Assembly (NCBI GenBank): GCA_002792165.1
Contig: PFNV01000024.1
Coordinates: 6,517-17,513, forward strand
From: Candidatus Tagabacteria bacterium CG_4_10_14_0_2_um_filter_40_13
GTDB lineage: Bacteria > Patescibacteriota > Minisyncoccia > GCA-002779875
Length of the DNA stretch: 10,997 nt
Direction: 5' to 3'
A model generated the notes under the pieces. The model had not been told where the DNA came from, did not search any database, and saw only the letters and a list, made by a program, of their open reading frames with translations. Within the stretch, counting starts at the first letter, position 1. Every line of letters starts with the position of its first letter. This document shows positions 1 through 5,806 of the stretch, piece after piece. The translations under genes were made by a program, and so were the position numbers.

Positions 1-90
1 TATTCTGTTAGGAAACTAGTAAAGTAGAAATGTAGGCCTGCTCTTTTAAAACGAACCGAAAACAAGGGAAATTTGACCGGAGGCTAAAAA

Positions 91-678
91 GTGTCTAGTC
101 GCCAGAGTAGCAAGAAAAAGAAGAAAAAAGATCATCGCCAAGCCCAACATCGCGGATACAGTTATAAGCGGGATGAACACCATGTTTATCCCCATTCCAG
201 GAAAAAAGACGGCGACTTGGGAAAATTCAAACAGCTTCTGCATTCTTTGCGCCTCAAAGTAATTATCAAAAAACATAATGCCTGGCATCATCTTTTTTTC
301 AATCTTTTCGGCGAAGAAATTATTTTTTTAATAAAAACGGCGTTCAAAAACGGAAGAACTTCCGCGCCTGACATTATCTATTTTATTAAGCAGGCATCCA
401 GAGGAAGCAGGACAGTTGCAGAAGCGACCAAAAAAGATCTGGCCGCGTGGAAAGAAGTTTTCAACGGCTACAACAGCTGGCGCAAGATAAAAAAAGAGAT
501 TCAAAAAGAATGGATGTATCCGGGGATCAAAGCGATTATTTTACAACATAAAATCGTCGGCGTCATCGTCGTACTTAAAAATATATCCAAAAAAAGCCGG
601 GTTATAGACGACATTTATCGCTGCAAAAATGCTAAAGTAATTTCCTTAAAAAACAATCAGCTTTTAAAAATAACTTAA
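91..678 (+). CDS. Hypothetical Lys-rich protein (195 aa)
   Basis: I do not recognise this protein. It starts at GTG with a clear SD (GGAGG at 79-83, 7 nt upstream), one of the few strong SDs in the window, which supports both the gene and the start. The first ~45 residues are very basic and hydrophilic, with a run of six Lys at residues 8-13 followed by His/Arg/Tyr-rich sequence. The rest looks like a mixed helical domain (about 48-195) with a short hydrophobic stretch near 149-162. There is no signal peptide and no obvious catalytic motif. The basic N-terminus suggests contact with nucleic acid or ribosomes, but that is inference. It ends at a hairpin terminator and is convergent with the minus-strand zincin gene. 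An 81-codon hydrophobic ORF antisense to its start is probably a shadow. Confidence is high that it is a gene and nil for function. Confidence 0.72.
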   Translation: MSSRQSSKKKKKKDHRQAQHRGYSYKRDEHHVYPHSRKKDGDLGKFKQLLHSLRLKVIIKKHNAWHHLFFNLFGEEIIFLIKTAFKNGRTSAPDIIYFIKQASRGSRTVAEATKKDLAAWKEVFNGYNSWRKIKKEIQKEWMYPGIKAIILQHKIVGVIVVLKNISKKSRVIDDIYRCKNAKVISLKNNQLLKIT

Positions 679-693
679 AAAATAAATTTAAAG

Positions 694-720
694 AAAGCCG
701 ACACATTGTTGCCGGCTTTT
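694..720. terminator. Bidirectional hairpin terminator between convergent genes
   Basis: A 7 bp stem (AAAGCCG at 694-700 with CGGCTTT at 713-719) has a partly paired 12 nt loop. On the plus strand it is followed by T-rich sequence after 717. On the minus strand it is followed by a CTTTCTTTAAATTT tail. It sits between the stop codons of the genes ending at 678 (+) and 728 (-), so it can serve both. Confidence 0.65.
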
Positions 721-727
721 GCGTCGT

Positions 728-1087
728 TTAAACTTTTTTTTCTTTCTCCCATTTTTTTTCGAGTTTCCCGATGGCCGTTTCGGAAAAGCCGAAATGATGG
801 CCGATCTCGTGCCAAACCACTCTGCGCACCATGCATTTGAGCTCTTCGATATCATGAACGCTCTTTTCTATCGTCGTCTTATAAATAGTAATCTTATCCG
901 GTAAAACACCGTAATAATTCACTCCTCGTCCTGTTTGTGGAACGCCGTGATATAAACCAAGCAATTGTCCGTTTGACGATTCATCATCTTCCAGTGTAAT
1001 CGCCACATTCTTCATTTTCTTCCGAATCGACTTAGGTAAAGCTTCAACTGCCTCAATGATTAATTTTTCGAATTCGAGATTGGTCAT
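728..1087 (-). CDS. Small zincin-like metallopeptidase (PF06262-like)
   Basis: A 119-residue protein with the zinc-protease motif HEIGHHFG: His93 and His97 would bind zinc, Glu94 would be catalytic, and His98 follows. The segment before it (about residues 43-70, containing GLYHGVP and LPDKITIY) matches the pattern I recall for the Zincin_1 / 'metallopeptidase family protein' group (PF06262), whose members are about this length and act as stand-alone cytoplasmic domains. There is no signal peptide or membrane segment. The physiological substrate of this family is, to my knowledge, not established. The ATG start has no SD, but an extended -10 element (TGn-TAAAAT, 1098-1106) lies 10 nt upstream, so the mRNA may be nearly leaderless. 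The gene is divergent from the serine protease at 1134, with only 46 bp between their starts. Confidence 0.88.
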   Translation of the reverse strand: MTNLEFEKLIIEAVEALPKSIRKKMKNVAITLEDDESSNGQLLGLYHGVPQTGRGVNYYGVLPDKITIYKTTIEKSVHDIEELKCMVRRVVWHEIGHHFGFSETAIGKLEKKWEKEKKV

Positions 1088-1097
1088 TTCGAGATGA

Positions 1098-1106
1098 ATT
1101 TTAACA
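1098..1106 (-). promoter_or_regulatory. Extended -10 promoter for the small zincin gene
   Basis: Read on the minus strand, TGT-TAAAAT gives a TGn extension and a 5/6 match to TATAAT, ending 10 nt before the ATG at 1087. No good -35 is visible, as often with extended -10 promoters. The implied transcript would have a 5' leader of only a few nucleotides. Confidence 0.45.
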
Positions 1107-1116
1107 TAAAATGACT

Positions 1117-1122
1117 TACAAT
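1117..1122 (+). promoter_or_regulatory. Candidate -10 box for the serine protease gene
   Basis: TACAAT (5/6 match to TATAAT) ends 11 nt before the ATG at 1134. The -35 region is poor. The box is supported mainly by its position, which matches the -10-to-ATG distance seen at other genes in this window. Confidence 0.35.
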
Positions 1123-1133
1123 AGAAAACATCA

Positions 1134-2291
1134 ATGATATTTCAATTATTCGAAAAAATATTGGCGAAAATAATATCGGCTGTAGCAACTTTGATTCTTG
1201 CTCTCGGCATAGTCGGCGCAAATCCAACCGTAGAATACGCAGTGCCTTTTAACAAAGCGGCTCAAAAAACTGCGGATGAAATAACGACTGCCACGACTTC
1301 GCAAAAAATAGCTGAACCGGAAGCGAAGAAAAAAATTCTGCCTGCCTCGCCGGCAGAAAATTCGCCGTTGCCTGTCGAACAAAAACAAGAAGAACCGGAA
1401 CTACCGGCATTAACGCAGACGCCGGTAATTTCCCTAACTGAACTCAACGGAAAAACCAGAAAAACAATCGTCAATATTTTCTGCGGTAATCAAGGCGGCG
1501 CATTGGTGCAAGGAATAACCGGAAGCGGAGTGATAATCAGCCCTAAGGGAGTTATTCTGACCAATGCCCACATCGGCCAGTATTTGCTTTTGGAAAATTC
1601 TCCCGCGTCGGGATACCTTAACTGTCAAATCAGAAACGGCAATATCGCCGAGCCTGCTTACGACGCAAAACTTATTTACATTCCTTCCGTTTGGGTCGAA
1701 GAAAACATCGATAATATTGTCATTTCTGGAGCGAAAGGAACCGGACAAAACGATTACGCATTTCTCTTAATCGATAAATCGGCCGTCAAAGGAAAGGAAC
1801 TTCCGCAGACTTTCGATTTTACCGAACCGAATTTTGAGTTCAATATGCTTCCTTTTAATTTTTCCACGCTAGTGGCAAGTTATCCAGCCGGACTTCTTGG
1901 CGCGGACGCAGTTTTAAAAAATCTCGGACTGATATCGACTTTTGCGCCGATAACAGAACTTTTTACTTTCGACGAAAAAGGATTGAGCTTGCTTGATATC
2001 TTCGCGCTCGGAGGAAATATCGCCAGTCAAGGCGGCTCATCGGGCGGAGCCGTAGTAAACACGATAGACGGAAAACTGCTTGGAATAATCACAACAAGCT
2101 CGGAAGCGACAACTACAGCCAAACGCACTTTATATGCCATCACTCTGCCGTATATCAAGCGCAGTTTTGAAACTTATACCGAAAAAAATATCGCGTGGTT
2201 TCTTGAAAACCCGACGGACTATAATCTTCTGCCCGCTAATGAATTCGACCGCCTGAAAGAACTTTTGCTGAAACGGCTGGAAAAAAAATAA
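1134..2291 (+). CDS. Exported trypsin-like serine protease
   Basis: A 385-residue protein with an N-terminal hydrophobic segment (about residues 12-29) that should act as a signal peptide or membrane anchor. A low-complexity Ala/Glu/Pro/Lys linker follows (about 40-97), then a chymotrypsin-fold protease domain (about 105-345). The catalytic triad is visible: His146 in TNAH, Asp207 in QNDYAF and Ser303 in GGSSGG, with the usual VIISPKG strand before the His. There is no C-terminal PDZ domain, so it is not a full HtrA/DegP; the short helical tail (about 346-385) is unassigned. It probably cleaves proteins outside the cytoplasmic membrane; the substrate is unknown. Three Cys (117, 164 and others nearby) may form disulfides. 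The ATG at 1134 has no SD. It is divergent from the zincin at 728-1087 and convergent with the second zincin at 2321-2953. Confidence 0.85.
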   Translation: MIFQLFEKILAKIISAVATLILALGIVGANPTVEYAVPFNKAAQKTADEITTATTSQKIAEPEAKKKILPASPAENSPLPVEQKQEEPELPALTQTPVISLTELNGKTRKTIVNIFCGNQGGALVQGITGSGVIISPKGVILTNAHIGQYLLLENSPASGYLNCQIRNGNIAEPAYDAKLIYIPSVWVEENIDNIVISGAKGTGQNDYAFLLIDKSAVKGKELPQTFDFTEPNFEFNMLPFNFSTLVASYPAGLLGADAVLKNLGLISTFAPITELFTFDEKGLSLLDIFALGGNIASQGGSSGGAVVNTIDGKLLGIITTSSEATTTAKRTLYAITLPYIKRSFETYTEKNIAWFLENPTDYNLLPANEFDRLKELLLKRLEKK

Positions 2292-2317
2292 GAGGCTCCG
2301 GATTCCGGAACCTCTTT
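2290..2317. terminator. Bidirectional terminator overlapping a stop codon
   Basis: AAGAGG-c-TCCGG pairs with CCGGA-a-CCTCTT around a 3 nt ATT loop: 11 pairs and one mismatch. On the minus strand the stem is followed by TTATTTTTTTT, an ideal U-tract, which is the complement of the poly-Lys codons at the end of the serine protease gene. On the plus strand the tail is weaker (TTTGTCTTAAATTTT). It serves two convergent genes, and its left arm overlaps the plus-strand stop. Confidence 0.75.
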
Positions 2318-2320
2318 GTC

Positions 2321-2953
2321 TTAAATTTTGCATTTTTCTATCGCCTTAGCGAGTTTTTTTATTTCTTTCTCTTTCGGACATCTTTTAAGGCAATTCGATT
2401 TTATTCCGCGGCATTTTCGGCATCGCCCGATGTATTTTTCGGGAAGGCCATAATGGCGCAGAATTTCCGAATATGTCGTTTCCCGGCCGCGGAAAACCGG
2501 CTTTCCAAAAGCTGGTAATTCGCGCCGCAATTGCTTTAAAATCCGCAAACCTTCATAATTGGCGAGAATTTCAAAATAAGCGCAAGGGATAAAAAATTGC
2601 TCTCCCGAAAACGAAATATCTTTGGCGCATCCAGGCCTCTTTTTCCATGTAAGGTTATGACTGATTTCATGCGCGAATCCGTATTCCATCGTTCCCGGTT
2701 CGACAAAAATTATCTTTTTTATTTGCGGCCAATTTATGATGATAATCTTATCCATTCCCATATTCGGAAAATGACCGGCGGCGATATCCCTTTCCATGTC
2801 TCCTTTTGGCAAACACATAAATTTTGAGGCTTCCTTAAAAAATTCCCGGCTGGAAAGAATAAAGATTTTTTCTTCAAATGCCTTGTCAATCAATTTTTCG
2901 AAAATCGGCGACAATTTTCTGAAATATCCGACGATAGCGGAATTATTTTCCAA
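2321..2953 (-). CDS. Putative HExxH metalloprotease with C-terminal Cys cluster
   Basis: A 210-residue protein with a zincin motif, AHEISHN: His95 and His99 as zinc ligands, Glu96 as catalytic base. The third ligand may be a Glu in FEILANYEG (Glu128 or Glu134), reminiscent of gluzincins such as the ImmA/IrrE and minigluzincin groups; that is my inference. Near the C-terminus is a four-Cys cluster, Cys178-x2-Cys181-x6-Cys188-x3-Cys192, which could bind a second zinc ion or an Fe-S centre. There is no signal peptide or membrane segment. The start is TTG, supported by a good SD (AAGGGG, 6 nt upstream) and a promoter at 3017-3046 giving a leader of about 57 nt. It shares a terminator with the convergent serine protease. 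I cannot name the family; it is likely a peptidase, with role unknown. Confidence 0.8.
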   Translation of the reverse strand: MENNSAIVGYFRKLSPIFEKLIDKAFEEKIFILSSREFFKEASKFMCLPKGDMERDIAAGHFPNMGMDKIIIINWPQIKKIIFVEPGTMEYGFAHEISHNLTWKKRPGCAKDISFSGEQFFIPCAYFEILANYEGLRILKQLRRELPAFGKPVFRGRETTYSEILRHYGLPEKYIGRCRKCRGIKSNCLKRCPKEKEIKKLAKAIEKCKI

Positions 2954-3016
2954 GTTTTACCCCTTTTATTTTTTTATTTCAAGAATCTAATCTTTATCGC
3001 AAAAATAACATACAAT

Positions 3017-3046
3017 ATTATACGCGTCAATTATGCGCCTTGACAA
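3017..3046 (-). promoter_or_regulatory. Promoter for the Cys-cluster zincin gene
   Basis: Minus-strand TTGTCA (3041-3046), an 18 bp spacer and a perfect TATAAT (3017-3022). Transcription would start near 3010, leaving about 57 nt before the TTG start and its SD. The -35 overlaps the plus-strand -35 (3040-3045). Confidence 0.65.
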
Positions 3047-3067
3047 ATGATAAAATTTTGATATTAT
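3040..3067 (+). promoter_or_regulatory. Promoter for the small charged ORF at 3078
   Basis: Perfect TTGACA (3040-3045), a 16 bp spacer, then TATTAT (3062-3067, 5/6 match). The expected start of transcription near 3074 is only about 4 nt before the ATG, so the mRNA would be essentially leaderless. Confidence 0.65.
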
Positions 3068-3077
3068 TACAGCTAAT

Positions 3078-3257
3078 ATGCCAGAATCAAATATGGAAAA
3101 ATTTATTTACGGTCAATTCAGTTTAACGCCAAAAGAAAGAGAGAAAGCGGAAAAAGAAGGTAAGTTGAAAGAAAAAGAGGAAAAAATGAATAAGGCGACA
3201 AAACGTCTTCGGGAAAAACAGGCGGAGAAAGCCACGGATTGGCGGAAAAAACGGTAA
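3078..3257 (+). CDS. Small highly charged protein (59 aa)
   Basis: An open frame of 59 codons from ATG to TAA. The product is rich in Lys and Glu and is predicted to be one long helix or coiled coil from about residue 18 to the end, after a short N-terminal part containing EKFIYGQFSLTP. There is no membrane segment or known motif. It is supported by a near-consensus promoter (TTGACA/TATTAT) whose start point falls just before the ATG; there is no SD. A second in-frame ATG is at 3093. The stop follows an A6 tract (AAA AAA CGG TAA). A -1 slip there would enter another open frame that ends at 3316 and add 21 residues. I do not recognise a family; similar short charged ORFs are frequent false calls, so the promoter is the main argument. 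Confidence 0.5.
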   Translation: MPESNMEKFIYGQFSLTPKEREKAEKEGKLKEKEEKMNKATKRLREKQAEKATDWRKKR

Positions 3258-3316
3258 AAAAGAAGCCGGAAAATAGTTTGAAAATAGAGATGGATGTGGA
3301 AAATCTTCCGTTGTAG

Positions 3317-3330
3317 ATTAATATATTAAT
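3317..3330. repeat. 14 bp perfect palindrome
   Basis: ATTAATATATTAAT is its own reverse complement. It lies directly beside the downstream copy of the dyad repeat (3333-3370) in the 130 bp gap between the small ORF and the PaaX-like gene. It could be an additional protein-binding site or just AT-rich spacer. Confidence 0.4.
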
Positions 3331-3332
3331 AA

Positions 3333-3370
3333 TTTACATCTTTCCACGATCGTAGAAACTTATAAATGTA
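3333..3370. repeat. Dyad repeat, copy A (downstream of the PaaX-like gene)
   Basis: A direct copy of the element at 3950-3984: 30 of 35 bases match without gaps at an offset of 614. The dyad is centred on CGATCG (3347-3352), with arms TTTC/GAAA and outer TTTA/TAAA. It sits 17 bp past the stop codon of the PaaX/Cas2-like gene and is probably a second binding site for that protein. Confidence 0.7.
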
Positions 3371-3387
3371 TTTCGAATTTCTATTTT

Positions 3388-3936
3388 CTATTTTAGATTA
3401 AAATGTTTTCGGAAATTATAATCTGGCGATATGGGCGCTTCTAAATAATAAACATTATCTTCAATATTAAAGTAATTGATAATAAAATTGATTTCATCTC
3501 TTGCAGGATACGGATAAATAAAAACGCTTTTTTGAAATTCGAGAAATCCAAGATTCTTCAATTTTTTACGTAAAGCGTCCCGAATTTTCCTTTTCGATTC
3601 GGGTATATCAAAAAGGACTATACGCCATTTTTTGTCCCACGTTTTTGCTTTCCTTGTTTTTAAATTTCGAAGTTGACATTGCAACCACTTGTTCTTGCCT
3701 TTTTCGTTAAGATAAATTTTTTCAACATTTTGAGATTTTTTTATTGTCTCGACAAAGCCGTTTAACTTAAGACTTCTTAAAACATGGTAAAGCTGTTTGC
3801 GGTCTATTGTATTCCAAAGACGGTCGCATTCCCGATGTAGTTTAAATCTTTGTTCTTTATCTCTAGATAAACTCAAAACAAAACCACTTGCTAAAATACC
3901 GAGCGCTTTAGCTATTAATGTTCCGTAGTTTTTCAT
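3388..3936 (-). CDS. PaaX-type regulator with C-terminal Cas2-like domain
   Basis: A 182-residue protein from the ATG at 3936 with two parts. Residues about 8-83 look like a winged helix-turn-helix (DRKQLYHVLRSLKLNGFVE as recognition region, IYLNEKG as wing). Residues about 103-182 are a Cas2-like ferredoxin fold, with strand WRIVLFDIPE carrying the Asp110 typical of Cas2, helix KIRDALRKKLKNLGF, and strand QKSVFIYPY. This architecture matches the PaaX C-terminal/Cas2-like regulators common in CPR genomes, often misnamed CRISPR Cas2; no CRISPR array or cas1 is present here. The frame is open up to an ATG at 4017, but the added 27 residues would be encoded across the repeat at 3950-3984, so I prefer 3936. 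No SD is visible. The flanking dyad repeats suggest autoregulation. Its target pathway is unknown. Confidence 0.85.
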   Translation of the reverse strand: MKNYGTLIAKALGILASGFVLSLSRDKEQRFKLHRECDRLWNTIDRKQLYHVLRSLKLNGFVETIKKSQNVEKIYLNEKGKNKWLQCQLRNLKTRKAKTWDKKWRIVLFDIPESKRKIRDALRKKLKNLGFLEFQKSVFIYPYPARDEINFIINYFNIEDNVYYLEAPISPDYNFRKHFNLK

Positions 3937-3949
3937 ATTAAGAATGTTA

Positions 3950-3984
3950 ACATCTTTACACGATCGTAGCAAGATGTAAATGTA
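3950..3984. repeat. Dyad repeat, copy B (likely operator of the PaaX-like gene)
   Basis: ACATCTT (3950-3956) and AAGATGT (3971-3977) are inverted around the palindrome CGATCG (3961-3966). All share one centre; 11 of 14 base pairs of the 28 bp dyad are symmetric. It lies 13 bp upstream of the preferred ATG (3936), where the promoter must be (possible weak boxes TTGCTA/TAACAT), so a bound dimer would block transcription. A separate perfect 12 bp palindrome, AGTTTCGAAACT, lies next to it at 3988-3999. Confidence 0.7.
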
Positions 3985-4021
3985 CGAAGTTTCGAAACTA
4001 AAATTAGCAAACGTCAAAAAT

Positions 4022-4061
4022 AAAAACCCCGAAACGGATTTTTTTCCGAATCGGGATTTTT
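4022..4061 (-). terminator. Terminator of the small gene at 4081
   Basis: The stem pairs CCC-GA..CGGA (4028-4038) with TCCG..TCGGG (4045-4055), with two A/A mismatches and a T7 loop, and is extended by A5/T5 after one mismatch. On the minus strand it is followed by TTTTTATTTTT. It separates the 4081 gene from the downstream PaaX-like gene, so the two are probably independent units. Confidence 0.75.
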
Positions 4062-4080
4062 GTTTTTGATTTTATTAAGT

Positions 4081-4356
4081 TTAAGCTACTAAGGGAACAA
4101 ACTTGATAAAGGTGCTCGTACCGATAATCGGTACGTCTCCCTCAGCGGATAATTTCAATTCGTACGCCGGCGAACTATCCTTTTCCTTATAAAAATCCAG
4201 CATAGTAAAAGTCCTTCCGTCACGCACTATTTTTTCTACAACTTTTACGGTTACAGTAGCCATTTTCTCTTTTCCGCCATCTGGAAAATCATACCTCGAA
4301 AATCCATAAAAATGACGATTTATAACAATGCCTTCGACTAAAATCCCTTCGGTCAA
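4081..4356 (-). CDS. Hypothetical small protein (91 aa), start uncertain
   Basis: I do not recognise this protein. The frame stays open up to a TTG at 4446, but that TTG is the -35 of a consensus promoter (4418-4446), so translation must begin downstream of about 4411. I chose the TTG at 4356 because it overlaps the stop of a six-codon ORF with an excellent SD (4353-4373) in a TTGA arrangement, suggesting translational coupling. The only in-frame ATG is at 4263 and would give 60 residues. The product looks like a small beta-rich domain (VTVKVVEKIV, then FTMLDFYKE and YELKLS), with no membrane segment or catalytic motif. It is divergent from tuf and ends at a strong terminator. A single-base frameshift joining the leader ORF to this frame is an alternative explanation. 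Confidence 0.55.
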   Translation of the reverse strand: MTEGILVEGIVINRHFYGFSRYDFPDGGKEKMATVTVKVVEKIVRDGRTFTMLDFYKEKDSSPAYELKLSAEGDVPIIGTSTFIKFVPLVA

Positions 4357-4373
4357 ATGCCTTGGAACTCCAT
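4353..4373 (-). CDS. Six-codon leader ORF overlapping the next start
   Basis: ATG GAG TTC CAA GGC ATT TGA encodes MEFQGI. It has the best SD in the window (AAAGGAG, 4380-4386, 6 nt spacing) and lies about 38 nt after the predicted transcription start. Its stop TGA overlaps a TTG in the frame of the 91-residue protein. It may be a coupling or regulatory uORF, or the true gene start followed by a frameshift. Confidence 0.4.
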   Translation of the reverse strand: MEFQGI

Positions 4374-4417
4374 TAGTTTCTCCTTTCTTCAAGATTTTTT
4401 CAAGCTTTTTCAGATCA

Positions 4418-4446
4418 ATTATACACCCACAACAATAATCTGTCAA
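4418..4446 (-). promoter_or_regulatory. Consensus sigma70-type promoter
   Basis: Perfect TTGACA (4441-4446), exactly 17 bp, and perfect TATAAT (4418-4423) on the minus strand. It drives the small gene at 4081-4356, with a start near 4411, and is the strongest promoter by sequence in the window. It lies back to back with the tuf promoter, the two -35 boxes being 23 bp apart. Confidence 0.85.
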
Positions 4447-4469
4447 GGGCTGATTTTGGTCTTCGGGAG

Positions 4470-4498
4470 TTGACGCCTTTAACTATTTTCTATAAGAT
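4470..4498 (+). promoter_or_regulatory. Promoter of tuf and the S10 cluster
   Basis: TTGACG (4470-4475) with either TATAAG at 15 bp (4491-4496) or TAAGAT at 17 bp (4493-4498) in the run TATAAGAT. Transcription would start near 4505, leaving about 55 nt before tuf. That leader is AT-rich, has only a tiny GCG/CGC hairpin (4508-4520) and no SD. Confidence 0.6.
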
Positions 4499-4558
4499 AG
4501 AACTATTGCGTATTTATCGCATTTTTTATTAAAAGATTAATAATTTAATCAAAAAAAT

Positions 4559-5752
4559 ATGGCAGAAAAATTTGAAAGAACAAAGCCGCACGTAAACGTA
4601 GGCACAATCGGCCACGTTGACCACGGCAAAACAACTTTAACAGCCGCGCTTTTGCACGTTCTGAATTTAGCCGGCAATAAAGTTAAACTGGAAGGCATTA
4701 ACGATATTGATAACGCGCCCGAAGAAAAAACGCGCGGTATCACAATCGCTTTGCATCATTCGGAATACGAAACTCCGAAACGGCACTACGCCCACATCGA
4801 CGCTCCGGGCCATGCTGATTATATTAAAAACATGATTACCGGCGCGGCTCAGATGGACGGCGCGGTTTTGGTCGTATCAGCCACCGATGGCGCGATGCCC
4901 CAAACCAGAGAACATATTCTTCTGGCGCGTCAGGTTGGCGTTCCGGCAATCGTCGTTTTCTTGAACAAAATTGATATAGTTGACGATAAAGAACTCGTCG
5001 ATTTAGTTGAAGCGGAAATCCGCGAATTACTCACCAAATATGAATATCCCGGAGACAAAACTCCGATTATCCGCGGTTCAGCTTTAAAGGCGCTCGAAGC
5101 AAAATCCGTTGACGACGAATGGGCAAAGCCGATATTGGAACTTGCCAAACAAATAGACGAATACATTCCCGAACCGGTGCGTGAAATCGATAAACCGTTC
5201 CTTATGCCCATTGAAGACATCTTCTCCATAGAAGGACGAGGAACCGTTGTTACCGGTCGCATTGAAAGAGGGAAAATAAAAATCAACGAAGAGATTGAAG
5301 TAGTTGGACTAAAAGACACCCGGAAAACAGTTGTTACGGGTATTGAAATGTTCAATAAATCCTTGGATGAAGGCATTGCGGGAGATAATGCCGGTATTTT
5401 ACTGCGCGGCCTCAAGAAAGAAGACGTGGAACGCGGCCAGGTTTTGGCCAAACCCGGTTCCATTACGCCTCATACCGACTTCGAAGGCGAAGTTTACGTT
5501 CTAACGAAAGAAGAAGGCGGACGCCATACGCCGTTTTTCTCGGGATATAAACCGCAATTCTATATTCGTACAACTGATGTTACCGGCAATGTTACCCTGC
5601 CGGAAGGAACGGAAATGGTTATTCCCGGAGACACTATTACTTTTAAAGTAGCGCTACTGGCGCCCGTCGCATTGGAAATGAAATCACGATTTGCCGTCCG
5701 TGAAGGAGGCAAGACGATCGGCTCCGGAGTCGTAACTAAAATAATAAAATAA
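4559..5752 (+). CDS. tuf: Elongation factor Tu
   Basis: A full-length 397-residue EF-Tu, the GTPase that brings aminoacyl-tRNA to the ribosomal A site. The G domain (about 1-200) shows every GTP-binding motif: GHVDHGKT (18-25), RGITI with Thr62, DAPGH with the GTPase-activating His85, NKID (136-139) and GSAL (173-176). Beta-barrel domains 2 (from about 215) and 3 (from about 305, with GGRHTPF) are intact. In G3 the usual Cys of DCPG is Ala, which is tolerated. The ATG start matches the family but has no SD, only A-rich sequence upstream. It precedes rpsJ as in many bacteria, but rpsL, rpsG and fusA of the str operon are not upstream. Expression probably comes from the promoter at 4470 and continues into the ribosomal genes. 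Confidence 0.98.
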   Translation: MAEKFERTKPHVNVGTIGHVDHGKTTLTAALLHVLNLAGNKVKLEGINDIDNAPEEKTRGITIALHHSEYETPKRHYAHIDAPGHADYIKNMITGAAQMDGAVLVVSATDGAMPQTREHILLARQVGVPAIVVFLNKIDIVDDKELVDLVEAEIRELLTKYEYPGDKTPIIRGSALKALEAKSVDDEWAKPILELAKQIDEYIPEPVREIDKPFLMPIEDIFSIEGRGTVVTGRIERGKIKINEEIEVVGLKDTRKTVVTGIEMFNKSLDEGIAGDNAGILLRGLKKEDVERGQVLAKPGSITPHTDFEGEVYVLTKEEGGRHTPFFSGYKPQFYIRTTDVTGNVTLPEGTEMVIPGDTITFKVALLAPVALEMKSRFAVREGGKTIGSGVVTKIIK

Positions 5753-5806
5753 TATAAATGCAAAGATTAGTGAACTTTGGAAGGGACATTGAAATTAAAA
5801 AACAAA

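Noticed and set aside
1..27. Possible tail of an upstream gene ending at the TAG at 25-27
   Set aside because: Only eight codons are visible with no recognisable sequence; cannot be supported.
236..275. Similarity of TTTGCGC-TCAAAGTAATT here to 10555-10575 in the nuclease gene
   Set aside because: About 19 bp with one mismatch, in different reading frames, with no further similarity around it; most likely chance.
46..291. 81-codon hydrophobic ORF on the minus strand
   Set aside because: Antisense to the start of the SD-supported 195-residue gene; its hydrophobicity is the expected complement of Lys-rich codons.
3333..3984. CRISPR locus: Cas2-like protein plus repeated dyad elements, one copy containing GAAAC
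   Set aside because: Only two imperfect copies, 614 bp apart with a gene between them, no spacer array and no cas1. The protein has a winged-helix N-terminus typical of PaaX-type regulators.
3937..4017. Upstream start of the PaaX-like gene at 4017
   Set aside because: The extra 27 residues would be encoded across the palindromic repeat and do not resemble the family's N-terminus; the ATG at 3936 gives a typical length.
4930..5463. 177-codon minus-strand ORF inside tuf
   Set aside because: Fully antisense to a conserved EF-Tu gene; a Ser/Ile-rich shadow with no motif.
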